Assembly (NCBI RefSeq): GCF_007677875.1 | Contig: NZ_VEDO01000004.1 | Location: 186,001-250,000, forward strand | DNA length: 64,000 nucleotides | From: Variovorax boronicumulans | GTDB taxonomy: Bacteria > Pseudomonadota > Gammaproteobacteria > Burkholderiales > Burkholderiaceae_C | Direction of reading: 5' to 3' | In this document: one piece after another, positions 49,492 through 58,216 of the stretch | How the letters are laid out: every line of letters begins with the position of its first letter | Numbering within the stretch: position 1 is the first letter of the stretch | Translations under genes and position numbers: made by a program | The notes under the pieces: generated by a model | Told to the model about the DNA's origin: nothing | Database searches by the model: none | Seen by the model: the letters and a program-made list of their open reading frames with translations, nothing else

Positions 49492-49519
49492 TCATCTGGA
49501 CAGACATCAGGGGGTTGCC

Positions 49520-51118
49520 TTGCGACGTTGGACAAGGGCTTTGGCCGCAGCATGCATGGGGTGGGCCGTGGCCATCCTGCCGGCGCACGCGCTCACGAAC
49601 GAGGCCGCGCTGGCCATGGCCTCGGGCACCTCGTCCGAGCGCATCGAGGCCATCACGGCGGCCGTGATCGAGGCGGTCGAGAAGGGCGACGACAGGACCG
49701 AGGCCTTCCTGAAGGCCATGGCCGATGACAGCGTGCGCTTCACGGCCGACAAGGTCTTCGTCGTGCAGGGCGACCAGGGCGTCGACCCGGTCACGGGCGC
49801 GCAGGTGCCCGTGCCGGCCGACGCGGAGGACGTGGTCAACAACAACCTCATGCGCAGCGAGCTGGACGTGGCGTTGGCCGCGCTGCAACTGCGCAGCAGC
49901 GACACGGCCGTGCGCGCCGAGGCCGCGCGCGCACTGGCGGGCGCGCCGTCTGAAGCGCGCGTGCCCCTGGTGCAGAAGGCACTGGCGACCGAGAAGGACG
50001 CCGGCATCCGCGAACAGCTGGAACTGGCCCAGGCCGGCGGCCTGCTCAGCAGCGAGGATCCGGCCAAGCGGCTGGCCGCTGCCACGACCCTGGCCGAGAA
50101 CAAGCGCCCGGCCACCAAGTTGCTGCTCAACGAGCGGCTCGCCGAGGAGCAGGACCCGGCCGTCAAGAAGGCGATCGTGGCCGCCATCGCGAGCATCGAC
50201 GCCGGCCTGGTCTGGGGCGAACGCCTGGGCCAGGCCTTCACGGGCGTGAGCCTGGGCTCCATCTTGCTGCTGGTGGCGCTGGGCCTGGCCATCACCTACG
50301 GCCTCATGGGCGTGATCAACATGGCCCACGGCGAACTCATGATGATCGGCGCCTACGCCACCTACGTGGTGCAGGGCCTGTTCCAGAAGTACCTGCCGGG
50401 CGCCTTCGACGCCTACCTGATCGCCGCCATCCCCGCCGCCTTCCTGACTTCGGCGCTGGTCGGCGCGATCCTGGAGCGCGGCGTGATCCGCTTCCTGTAC
50501 GGCCGGCCGCTGGAGACGCTGCTGGCCACCTGGGGCATCAGCCTGGTGCTCATGCAGCTCGTGCGCTCGACCTTCGGCGCGCAGAACGTGGCCGTGGAAA
50601 GCCCGTCCTGGATGAGCGGCAGCGTGCAGCTGCTGCCCAACCTCGCGCTGCCCTGGAACCGCGTGCTCATCATCGTGTTCGCGCTGCTGGTGCTGGGCGC
50701 GGTGGCCTGGATGATCGGGCGCACGCGGCTGGGCCTGTTCGTGCGCGGCGTGACGCAGAACCGTCCCATCGCCTCCTGCATGGGCGTGAACACCGCGCGC
50801 ATCGACACCTACGCCTTCGCGCTGGGCTCGGGCATCGCAGGCCTGGCCGGCTGCGCGCTGAGCCAGGTCGGCAACGTGGGCCCGGACCTGGGGCAGAGCT
50901 ACATCGTGGACTCCTTCATGGTCGTCGTGGTCGGCGGCGTGGGCCAGCTGGCCGGCACGGTCTACGCCGCGCTGGGCCTGGGCATCCTGAACAAGCTGTT
51001 CGAGGGCTGGGCCGGCGCGGTGCTGGCCAAGATCGCCGTGCTGGTTCTGATCATTGTCTTCATCCAGAAGCGGCCCCAGGGCATCTTCGCGATGAAGGGC
51101 CGCAGCGCCGAGGCCTGA
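49520..51118 (+). CDS. urtB: Urea ABC transporter permease UrtB
   Basis: 532 aa, including an N-terminal signal peptide and a ~200-residue region typical of UrtB before the permease helices. The TTG start at 49520 has AGGGGG six bases upstream. The permease core has GLAITYGLMGVINMAHGELM near residue 255 and the C-terminal QKRPQGIFAMKGR. UrtC starts six bases after the stop. Confidence 0.95.
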   Translation: MRRWTRALAAACMGWAVAILPAHALTNEAALAMASGTSSERIEAITAAVIEAVEKGDDRTEAFLKAMADDSVRFTADKVFVVQGDQGVDPVTGAQVPVPADAEDVVNNNLMRSELDVALAALQLRSSDTAVRAEAARALAGAPSEARVPLVQKALATEKDAGIREQLELAQAGGLLSSEDPAKRLAAATTLAENKRPATKLLLNERLAEEQDPAVKKAIVAAIASIDAGLVWGERLGQAFTGVSLGSILLLVALGLAITYGLMGVINMAHGELMMIGAYATYVVQGLFQKYLPGAFDAYLIAAIPAAFLTSALVGAILERGVIRFLYGRPLETLLATWGISLVLMQLVRSTFGAQNVAVESPSWMSGSVQLLPNLALPWNRVLIIVFALLVLGAVAWMIGRTRLGLFVRGVTQNRPIASCMGVNTARIDTYAFALGSGIAGLAGCALSQVGNVGPDLGQSYIVDSFMVVVVGGVGQLAGTVYAALGLGILNKLFEGWAGAVLAKIAVLVLIIVFIQKRPQGIFAMKGRSAEA

Positions 51119-51123
51119 ATCCC

Positions 51124-52335
51124 ATGAGCACCACACCCATGTCTTCCATCGAACGCGCACTGGCGGCCGAGGCCGGCACCGAACTGCCGCCGGCACCGCC
51201 GCCCCCGCCGCCCATCGTGCGCCCGGACGTCACGCTGCCGGGCCGCGCGCCGCTGCTGACCCGGCCCGGCTGGGCCGCCTTCTTCGCCGCGCTGCTGGCG
51301 GTCTGCGCGCTCGCGCCGGTGCTCAATCTCTGGGTGCCCGAGGGCAGCGCGCTGCACCTGTCGGACTACAGCGTGGCCGTGCTCGGCCGCATCATGTGCT
51401 ACGCCATCGCGGCACTGGCCATGGATCTGATCTGGGGCTACACCGGCATCCTGTCGCTGGGCCATGGCCTGTTCTTCGCCCTGGGCGGCTACATGATGGG
51501 CATGTACCTCATGCGCCAGATCGGCCTGGAGGGAAACTACAAGAGCGAGCTGCCCGACTTCATGGTCTTTCTGGACTGGAAGGAGCTGCCCTGGCACTGG
51601 ACCTTCAGCGGCTCCTTCATCCTGCAGATGATCCTGGTCGTCGCGGTGCCGGGGCTGCTGGCCTTCGTGTTCGGCTACTTCGCGTTCCGTTCGCGCATCA
51701 AGGGCGTGTACTTCTCCATCATCACGCAGGCGCTGACCTTTGCCGCCATGCTGCTGTTCTTCCGCAACGAGACGGGCTTCGGCGGCAACAACGGCTTCAC
51801 CGACTTCAAGCGCATCCTGGACATCCCCATCGCCACGCAGCAGATGCGCATGACGCTGTTCGTGCTGACCGGCCTCGTGCTGCTGGGCTTCTTCCTGTTT
51901 GCGCGCTGGCTGGTGCAAAGCAAGTTCGGCCGCGTGCTGCAGGCCATCCGCGACGCCGAGAGCCGCGTGATGTTCTCGGGCTACAACCCGGTGCGCTACA
52001 AGCTCACGGTCTGGACCATCTCGGCCATGATGTGCGGCGTGGCCGGCGCGCTGTACGTGCCGCAGGTCGGCATCATCAACCCGACCGAGATGTCGCCGGC
52101 CAACTCCATCGAGATCGCCATCTGGGCCGCAGTCGGCGGGCGCGCCACGCTGATCGGTCCGATCGTCGGCGCCTTCCTCGTCAACGGCGCCAAGAGCTGG
52201 TTCACGACGGCTTTTCCCGAGTATTGGCTGTACTTCCTGGGCGCCATGTTCATCATCGTCACGCTGTACCTGCCGCACGGCGTGGTGGGTCTGGTGCGCA
52301 AGCTGGCCGCACGCGGCAAGGAGGACCGCGCATGA
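51124..52335 (+). CDS. urtC: Urea ABC transporter permease UrtC
   Basis: 403 aa. About nine helices form a LivM-type permease. A proline-rich head (PPAPPPPPPIVRP) lies at about 20-35. The family stretch DLIWGYTGILSLGHGLFFAL is near residue 100. It pairs with UrtB in the membrane. The stop overlaps the urtD ATG (ATGA). A second in-frame ATG five codons on is an alternative start. Confidence 0.95.
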   Translation: MSTTPMSSIERALAAEAGTELPPAPPPPPPIVRPDVTLPGRAPLLTRPGWAAFFAALLAVCALAPVLNLWVPEGSALHLSDYSVAVLGRIMCYAIAALAMDLIWGYTGILSLGHGLFFALGGYMMGMYLMRQIGLEGNYKSELPDFMVFLDWKELPWHWTFSGSFILQMILVVAVPGLLAFVFGYFAFRSRIKGVYFSIITQALTFAAMLLFFRNETGFGGNNGFTDFKRILDIPIATQQMRMTLFVLTGLVLLGFFLFARWLVQSKFGRVLQAIRDAESRVMFSGYNPVRYKLTVWTISAMMCGVAGALYVPQVGIINPTEMSPANSIEIAIWAAVGGRATLIGPIVGAFLVNGAKSWFTTAFPEYWLYFLGAMFIIVTLYLPHGVVGLVRKLAARGKEDRA

Positions 52336-53204
52336 CGCCGGATCTGATGGAGGAGGGCGCGCGGCGCCTGTCGCGCACCGCGGCCCCCGAGCAGGGCCAG
52401 ACGGAGTCGGGCGGCCGCGAGGCGGGCTTTTCGCGCATCGCCACGCCGGGCGAGGTGGACGTGACGCACGGCCGCATCCTGTACCTGGAGGACGTGCACC
52501 GTTCCTTCGACGGCTTCAAGGCCATCAACGGGCTCTCGCTGGACATCGCGCCCGGCGAGCTGCGCTGCATCATCGGCCCCAACGGCGCGGGCAAGACCAC
52601 GATGATGGACATCATCACGGGCAAGACGCGGCCGGACAAGGGCACGGTGTTCTTCGGCAGCACCATCGACCTGCTGCGCCACACCGAGCCGGAAATCGCC
52701 CAGCTCGGTATCGGCCGCAAGTTCCAGAAGCCCACGGTGTTCGAGCAGCTCACGGTGTTCGAAAACCTGGAGCTGGCGCTCAAGACCGACAAGAACGTCA
52801 TGCCCTCGATGCTGCACCGGCTCGATTCGCGCCAGAGCGACCGGCTGGCCGAGATCCTGCACACCATCCATCTGGCGGGCAGCGTGAACCGGCTTGCGGG
52901 CAACCTCAGCCACGGCCAGAAGCAGTGGCTGGAGATCGGCATGCTGCTCATGCAGGACCCCAAGCTGCTGCTGCTCGACGAGCCCGTGGCCGGCATGACG
53001 GACGAGGAGACCGCGCGCACGGCCGAGTTGTTCCTCACGCTCAAGGGCCAGCATTCGCTGATGGTGGTGGAGCACGACATGAGCTTCATCCGCACGATTT
53101 CGGAGATCGTCACCGTGCTGTGTGACGGCGCGGTCTTGGCGCAGGGCACGCTCGACGAGGTGCAGGCCGACGAGCGCGTGATCGAGGTTTACCTGGGACG
53201 ATGA
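52332..53204 (+). CDS. urtD: Urea ABC transporter ATP-binding protein UrtD
   Basis: 290 aa. The ATPase core has Walker A GPNGAGKTT near residue 81, signature LSHGQKQWLE and Walker B LLLLDEPVAGM. The first ~45 residues are a non-conserved extension rich in Arg/Glu. UrtD and UrtE hydrolyse ATP for urea import. The ATG at 52332 overlaps the urtC stop. urtE follows one base after the stop. Confidence 0.96.
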   Translation: MTPDLMEEGARRLSRTAAPEQGQTESGGREAGFSRIATPGEVDVTHGRILYLEDVHRSFDGFKAINGLSLDIAPGELRCIIGPNGAGKTTMMDIITGKTRPDKGTVFFGSTIDLLRHTEPEIAQLGIGRKFQKPTVFEQLTVFENLELALKTDKNVMPSMLHRLDSRQSDRLAEILHTIHLAGSVNRLAGNLSHGQKQWLEIGMLLMQDPKLLLLDEPVAGMTDEETARTAELFLTLKGQHSLMVVEHDMSFIRTISEIVTVLCDGAVLAQGTLDEVQADERVIEVYLGR

Positions 53205-53205
53205 G

Positions 53206-53904
53206 ATGAGCATCCTGAGCGTCAAGAACGTCAACCAGTACTACGGCGGTTCGCACATCCTGCGCGATGTCAGCCTGGATGCGCAGCTGGGCAAGGTCAC
53301 CGTGCTGCTGGGCCGCAACGGCGTGGGCAAGACCACGCTGCTCAAGTCGCTGATGGGCCTGGTGCCGATCAAGACCGGTTCCATCGCGTTCGACGGCAAG
53401 CCGATCGAGCGCACCACGCCCTACGAGCGCGCGCGCGCCGGCATCGGCTTCGTGCCGCAAGGCCGCGAGATCTTCGCGCGGCTCACGGTGGAGGAAAACC
53501 TGCGCATGGGCCTGGCCTACAAGAGCGGCAGCACGCCGATCCCGGCCGAGCTGTTCGAGCTGCTCCCGGTCTTGAAGCAGATGCTGCACCGGCGTGGCGG
53601 CGACCTGTCGGGCGGGCAGCAGCAGCAGCTGGCGATCGCGCGCGCACTGGCGCCCCGTCCGAAGCTCCTGATCCTGGACGAGCCGACCGAAGGCATCCAG
53701 CCGTCCATCATCAAGGACATCGGGCGCGTGATCCGCATGCTGGCCGACCGGGGTGACATGGCCATCCTGCTGGTGGAGCAGTACTACGACTTCGCCGAGG
53801 AGCTGGCGGACGAGTACCTGGTGATGGAGCGCGGCGTGTTCATCGCGCGCGGGCCCGGCAGCGAAATGCAGGAGAAGGGGATCCGCCAGCTGGTGGCGAT
53901 CTGA
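53206..53904 (+). CDS. urtE: Urea ABC transporter ATP-binding protein UrtE
   Basis: 232 aa, the standard UrtE length. Walker A GRNGVGKTT near residue 38, signature LSGGQQQQLAIARAL and Walker B LLILDEPTEGIQPS are all present. It is the last gene of the urt operon; no ure gene follows, which differs from many related genomes. Confidence 0.97.
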   Translation: MSILSVKNVNQYYGGSHILRDVSLDAQLGKVTVLLGRNGVGKTTLLKSLMGLVPIKTGSIAFDGKPIERTTPYERARAGIGFVPQGREIFARLTVEENLRMGLAYKSGSTPIPAELFELLPVLKQMLHRRGGDLSGGQQQQLAIARALAPRPKLLILDEPTEGIQPSIIKDIGRVIRMLADRGDMAILLVEQYYDFAEELADEYLVMERGVFIARGPGSEMQEKGIRQLVAI

Positions 53905-53956
53905 GCGCAGCCGGGGCGGCTGCGCGAAGCAGGGTGCCGCCCTTGTAGCGGCACCC
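53905..53956. terminator. Two hairpins between convergent urtE and the HU-like gene
   Basis: GCGCAGCC/GGCTGCGC (53905-53925) and GGGTGCCGC/GCGGCACCC (53932-53956) are perfect stems. Neither has a T run, so Rho-type or weak termination in both directions is more likely than a classical intrinsic signal. Confidence 0.4.
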
Positions 53957-53967
53957 GGACCGGCGCC

Positions 53968-54447
53968 TTACAGCGCGGCGTCCTTGAGCTTCTTGAGCGA
54001 ACGCACCTTCACGCGCACGGTGGCGGGCTTGGCAGCGAACTCACGCTCGACCTTGGTGAAGGGGTCGATGCCGCGGCGCTTCTTCTTCGCAGGAATCACC
54101 TGAGAGCTGATCTTGAGCAGACCGGGCAGCGTGAACTCGCCCAGGCCCTTCTTGTTCAGCGAGGCGACCATGGTGGCTTCCAGCGCGCCCAGCACGGCCT
54201 TGACGACCTTGGGTTCGGCGCCCGACAGCTCGGCCAGGTGCGTTTGCAGCGTGGTCTTGTTGAAGGCGGTCTTGATCGGCTTCAGCGGGCCGGCAGCAGC
54301 GGCCTTTTTGGCCGGCACAGGTGCCTTGGCGGGAGCGGCCTTCTTGGCAGGCGCAGCGGCCTTCACGGGAGCGGCCTTCTTGGCGGGCGCCGCTGCCTTG
54401 ACAGGAGCGGCTTTCTTGACGGGAGCGGTTTTCTTAGCAGTTGCCAT
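53968..54447 (-). CDS. HU-like DNA-binding protein with Lys/Ala-rich N-terminal extension
   Basis: 159 aa. The first ~52 residues are repeats of the type PAKKAAPVKAA, like eukaryotic H1 tails. From residue about 62 a HU/IHF-like fold follows (NKTTLQTHLAELSGAEPKVV, then GEFTLPGLLKI and KKKRRGIDPFTKVE, and PATVRVKVRSLKKL). It should bind DNA and help organise the nucleoid. The gene is monocistronic, with its promoter in the 181-base gap to alaC. Confidence 0.88.
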   Translation of the reverse strand: MATAKKTAPVKKAAPVKAAAPAKKAAPVKAAAPAKKAAPAKAPVPAKKAAAAGPLKPIKTAFNKTTLQTHLAELSGAEPKVVKAVLGALEATMVASLNKKGLGEFTLPGLLKISSQVIPAKKKRRGIDPFTKVEREFAAKPATVRVKVRSLKKLKDAAL

Positions 54448-54628
54448 GTCGAGATGCTTGTTTGGAATTGGAAATACGCAATGTCGCGTGGGTCCGATTC
54501 TAGGAAAGTCGCCGAACCGCCATGAAACCGGTTCTGCAGAAGGGCTGATGCGCTAGCATCGCGGCGGGTTGGCCCCATTGCCGACCACGTCGCTCGGACG
54601 GTTCCGGGCGCTTACGTGAAAGTCATCC

Positions 54629-55834
54629 ATGTCCGCTTCTGCTGCAGGCAAGCGCCGTTTCGCGCGCATCGACCGCCTCCCCCCCTACGTGTTCAACATC
54701 ACGGCCGAGCGCAAGCTCGCGGCACGCCGCGCCGGCGTGGACGTGATCGACATGAGCATGGGCAACCCCGACGGCGCCACGCCGCCGCATATCGTGGCCA
54801 AGCTGGTCGAGGCCGCGCAGAGGCCCGACACGCACGGCTACTCGGTCAGCAAGGGCATCCCGCGGCTGCGCCGTGCGATCTGCCACTGGTACGCCGACCG
54901 CTACGGTGTGGCGTTCGATGCCGACACCGAGGCCATCGTGACCATCGGCTCCAAGGAGGGCCTGGCCCACCTGATGCTCGCCACGCTGGACCGCGGCGAC
55001 ACCGTGCTCGTGCCAGACCCGAGCTATCCCATCCACATCTACGGCGCCGTCATTGCCGGCGCCGACATCCGTTCGGTGCCGATGGCGCCCGACGTCGACT
55101 TTTTCGGCGAGCTCGAGAAAGCCATCCGCGGCAGCTACCCCAAGCCCAAGATGATCGTGCTGGGCTTTCCGTCCAACCCGACGGCGCAATGCGTGGAGCT
55201 GGACTTCTTCGAGCGCGTGGTGGCGCTGGCGAAGAAGCACGACATCTTCGTGGTGCACGACCTGGCCTATGCCGACATCGTCTTCGACGGCTGGAAGGCG
55301 CCGTCCATCATGCAGGTCCAGGGCGCGCGCGACATCGCGGTGGAGTTCTTCACGCTGTCCAAGAGCTACAACATGGCGGGCTGGCGCGTGGGCTTCATGG
55401 TCGGCAACGCCGACCTGGTGGCGGCGCTCGCACGCATCAAGAGCTACCACGACTACGGCACCTTCACGCCGCTGCAGGTGGCGGCCATTGCCGCGCTGGA
55501 GGGCGACCAGCAGTGCGTGAAGGACATCGCGCTGCAGTACCAGCGCCGGCGCGACGTGCTGTACAAGGGCCTGACCGAGGCGGGCTGGCAGGTCGATTGC
55601 CCCAAGGCCTCGATGTACATCTGGGCACGCATCCCCGAGGCCTACCGTGCGATGGGCTCGCTGGAGTTCTCCAAGCAGCTGCTGGACAAGGCCAAGGTCA
55701 GCGTCTCGCCCGGCATCGGCTTCGGCGACCACGGCGACGAGCACGTGCGCTTCGCGCTGATCGAGAACGAATCGCGCATCCGCCAGGCCGTGCGCGGCAT
55801 CAAGGCCATGTTCAAGGCAGACGGCTTGGTGTGA
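54629..55834 (+). CDS. alaC: AlaC-type PLP aminotransferase
   Basis: 401 aa. The PLP lysine lies in [15 protein letters not shown] near residue 249; NPTAQ and DLAYADI positions match class I aminotransferases of the alanine/aspartate group. AlaC interconverts pyruvate and alanine with glutamate. In many Burkholderiales this gene leads a homoserine dehydrogenase operon, which is absent here. It has its own terminator at 55878. Confidence 0.9.
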   Translation: MSASAAGKRRFARIDRLPPYVFNITAERKLAARRAGVDVIDMSMGNPDGATPPHIVAKLVEAAQRPDTHGYSVSKGIPRLRRAICHWYADRYGVAFDADTEAIVTIGSKEGLAHLMLATLDRGDTVLVPDPSYPIHIYGAVIAGADIRSVPMAPDVDFFGELEKAIRGSYPKPKMIVLGFPSNPTAQCVELDFFERVVALAKKHDIFVVHDLAYADIVFDGWKAPSIMQVQGARDIAVEFFTLSKSYNMAGWRVGFMVGNADLVAALARIKSYHDYGTFTPLQVAAIAALEGDQQCVKDIALQYQRRRDVLYKGLTEAGWQVDCPKASMYIWARIPEAYRAMGSLEFSKQLLDKAKVSVSPGIGFGDHGDEHVRFALIENESRIRQAVRGIKAMFKADGLV

Positions 55835-55847
55835 GTGCGGCATGCCA

Positions 55848-55870
55848 ATAGTGAGCATGCGTTATCATTA
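55848..55870. promoter_or_regulatory. Possible Zur/Fur-type operator before the ZIP gene
   Basis: An AT-rich patch ending GTTATCATTA stands out from GC-rich surroundings, next to GAGCATGC palindromes. A Fur/Zur regulator gene ends the operon, which makes a metal-controlled site plausible. The match is only partial to known Zur boxes, so the call is tentative. Confidence 0.3.
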
Positions 55871-55877
55871 GCGCCTT

Positions 55878-55908
55878 GCGAGGGCAGCCGCCCTCGCTTT
55901 CTTTTTTT
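55878..55908 (+). terminator. Strong hairpin plus T-run just before the ZIP gene
   Basis: An eight-base perfect stem GCGAGGGC / GCCCTCGC with an AGCC loop is followed by TTTCTTTTTTT. It terminates alaC transcription. It ends only about 20 bases before the ZIP start, after the likely operator, so it may also act as an attenuator in the ZIP leader. Confidence 0.85.
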
Positions 55909-55928
55909 CCGAAGAATCGCGCACCGCC

Positions 55929-56858
55929 ATGGATCTGCTCGGCATCCTGATCGCCACCCTGGTCGCCGGCGTCGGCAGCGTGTGGCTCGCAGCGCTGCTG
56001 CTGGGGCTGGCCGCACGCCAGCGCCGGCTCCTCGCCGACCGGCGCTACCTGCTGAGCTTTGCCGCCGGCGCGCTGCTCGCCACGGCCTTCGTGCACCTGC
56101 TGCCAGAGGCCTTCGAGAGCGGCATGAACCCTGCCCTGCTGTTCGGCGTGCTGCTGGCCGGCCTGGTGTTGTTCTTCCTGCTCGACAAGGTGGAGCTGTG
56201 GCACCACGGGCACGAGCATGCAGACCACGGCCACGCGCATGGCCAGCATCACCACCACGGCCACCACCATCACCACCATGGCGGCAAGGGCGGCAGCTGG
56301 GCCGTGCTGGCCGGCGACAGCGTGCACTGCTTCGGCGATGGCATCGTGATCGCCTCTGCCTTCACGGTCAGCCCCGCGCTCGGGGCGGTGGCGGCGCTGG
56401 CCGTGCTCGCGCACGAGGTGCCGCACCACATCGGCGATCTCGTGGTGCTGGACGGTGGCACCGGCACGCCGCGCGTGGCCGTGCTCAAGCTCACGCTGGC
56501 CGGCATGGTCACGGCACTGGGCGGCCTGGTTGGCTGGTGGCTGCTGGAGCGGCTGCAGGCCTGGCTGCCGTACTTTCTCGTGGTGGCCAGCAGCAGCTTC
56601 GTCTATGTCGCCCTGGCCGACCTGATTCCGCAGCTGCAGACGCGGCTGACCAAGCGCCAGACTGTGGCCCAGGTCAGCTGGCTGGTGGCCGGCATCGCGC
56701 TCGTGGCGGTGGTGGGCACGCTGGCGCACCACGGCCACAGCCACGACCACGGCCATGGCGACCATGACGGGCACGGCCACGACGGTGTCACGCAGTCGCA
56801 TGACCATGCAGGCGAGCACGCGCACGACCACGCGCCTGCGGCGCCGGCCTTCAAGTAG
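55929..56858 (+). CDS. ZIP-family metal (zinc) transporter
   Basis: 309 aa. Eight helices in ZIP order; a variable His-rich loop (HHHHGHHHHHH, about 93-117) joins helices 3 and 4. Metal-path residues appear as HCFGDG and HEVPHHIGD. A second His-rich tail (HGHSHDHGHGDHDG) is at the C-terminus. It should import zinc or another divalent ion through the inner membrane. It leads the zinc-type operon; the next gene starts 54 bases on. Confidence 0.9.
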   Translation: MDLLGILIATLVAGVGSVWLAALLLGLAARQRRLLADRRYLLSFAAGALLATAFVHLLPEAFESGMNPALLFGVLLAGLVLFFLLDKVELWHHGHEHADHGHAHGQHHHHGHHHHHHGGKGGSWAVLAGDSVHCFGDGIVIASAFTVSPALGAVAALAVLAHEVPHHIGDLVVLDGGTGTPRVAVLKLTLAGMVTALGGLVGWWLLERLQAWLPYFLVVASSSFVYVALADLIPQLQTRLTKRQTVAQVSWLVAGIALVAVVGTLAHHGHSHDHGHGDHDGHGHDGVTQSHDHAGEHAHDHAPAAPAFK

Positions 56859-56912
56859 GGGAACTTCCGGGCCGCTGCGGCGGTCCGCACGGTGACAACA
56901 GCACGACGCAGC

Positions 56913-57506
56913 ATGCCCACTTCTTCTTTGCTCCCGACCCGCCGCCTGCTCGCGGTCTGCAGCCTGGCGCTGGCCCTGGCCACGCCAGCGTTCGCACAGC
57001 ACGACCACAAGGCCCACGCCCATGGCCGCATCGAACTCGACGTGGCGGTCGACGCCCAGCGCATCAGCCTGCGCATGGAGTCGCCGTTGCACGACCTGCT
57101 GGGCTTCGAGCGCGCCCCGCGTTCGGTGGCCGAGCGGGGCCGCGTGACGGCGCTGGTTGAGCAGTTGCGCGCGGCCGACAAGCTGTTCGTGGTCGATGCC
57201 GCAGGCGAATGCCAGCTGGCCGATGCCGTGGTCGAGGCGCCCGTGCTGGGCCTGGGCGCAGCCGCGGCGGCGGCTTCCGCCGCGTCCACGCCGGCCGCCG
57301 CACCCGATGCCGAGGCCCATGCCGACCTGGTGCTGACGGCCAACTTCGACTGTCGCAAGGCCGCGGCCGCGCAGCATGTGGATGTGCGCCTGTTCGAGGC
57401 CTTCCCGGGCGTGCGCACCGTGGCCGCCCAGGTGGCCGGACCCAAAGGCCAGGGTCTGACGCTGCTGCGCAAGGCGGCGGCCCGTTTGTCGCTCGCGGGC
57501 AAGTGA
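56913..57506 (+). CDS. DUF2796 protein, ZrgA-like periplasmic zinc-binding protein
   Basis: 197 aa. A signal peptide (about 1-28, ending PAFAQ) is followed by HDHKAHAHGRIELDVAVD, the DUF2796 start; the His cluster is a likely metal site. Related ZrgA of Vibrio cholerae acts in zinc uptake; here it is next to a ZIP gene, an ABC pair and a Zur-like gene. An upstream GTG at 56892 is in frame but the ATG is preferred. The stop overlaps the next gene's GTG start. Confidence 0.82.
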   Translation: MPTSSLLPTRRLLAVCSLALALATPAFAQHDHKAHAHGRIELDVAVDAQRISLRMESPLHDLLGFERAPRSVAERGRVTALVEQLRAADKLFVVDAAGECQLADAVVEAPVLGLGAAAAAASAASTPAAAPDAEAHADLVLTANFDCRKAAAAQHVDVRLFEAFPGVRTVAAQVAGPKGQGLTLLRKAAARLSLAGK

Positions 57507-58216
57507 GTCATCCGGTCCTGCAGATCGAAGGTCTGCGCTTCGCCTGGCCCGACAGCGCGGCCGACTGCCTGGACATTCCAAGCTTCACGGTGGCCGCTGG
57601 CGATACCGTGTTCGTGCATGGGCCGAGCGGTTGCGGCAAGAGCAGCCTGCTGGCGCTGGCGGCCGGTGTGCTGCTGCCCCAGCAGGGCCGCGTGCTGCTG
57701 GCCGGGCGCGACTGGCAGGGCCTTTCGCGCGCGGCGCGCGACCGCTGGCGCGTGGACCACGTGGGCATCGTGTTCCAGCAGTTCAACCTGCTGCCCTACC
57801 TGAGCGTGCTCGACAACGTGCTGCTGCCCTGCCGCTTTTCCACCCAGCGCCAACGCGCAGCCGCCCAGCAGGGCGGCTCGGCCCGCGCGCAGGCCGGCCA
57901 CTGGCTGGCGGCCATGGGCCTGGACGAGGCGCTGTGGTCGCGCCAGCCCGGTCAGCTCTCGGTCGGTCAGCAGCAGCGCGTGGCGGCAGCGCGCGCGCTG
58001 GTCGGCATGCCGGCCCTGGTGATCGCCGACGAGCCGACCTCGGCGCTGGACGAAGACCGGCGCGATGCCTTCGTCGACCTGCTGCTCGCCGCCTGCGCGG
58101 GCGCAGGCAGCGCGCTGCTGTTCGTGAGCCACGACCGGCGGCTCGCGCCGCGCTTCAAGCGCCAGGTGGCGCTGCCCGAACTGAACCGCGCGCCAGCGGG
58201 GAGGGCGGTGGCATGA
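57503..58216 (+). CDS. ABC transporter ATP-binding protein, LolD/MacB-like
   Basis: 237 aa. Walker A GPSGCGKSS near residue 35, signature LSVGQQQRVAAARAL and Walker B ALVIADEPTSALD are present. It belongs to the type VII ABC group (LolD/MacB), which drives mechanical transmission rather than import. The GTG at 57503 overlaps the ZrgA stop, and its stop overlaps the permease ATG (ATGA). Confidence 0.9.
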   Translation: MSHPVLQIEGLRFAWPDSAADCLDIPSFTVAAGDTVFVHGPSGCGKSSLLALAAGVLLPQQGRVLLAGRDWQGLSRAARDRWRVDHVGIVFQQFNLLPYLSVLDNVLLPCRFSTQRQRAAAQQGGSARAQAGHWLAAMGLDEALWSRQPGQLSVGQQQRVAAARALVGMPALVIADEPTSALDEDRRDAFVDLLLAACAGAGSALLFVSHDRRLAPRFKRQVALPELNRAPAGRAVA

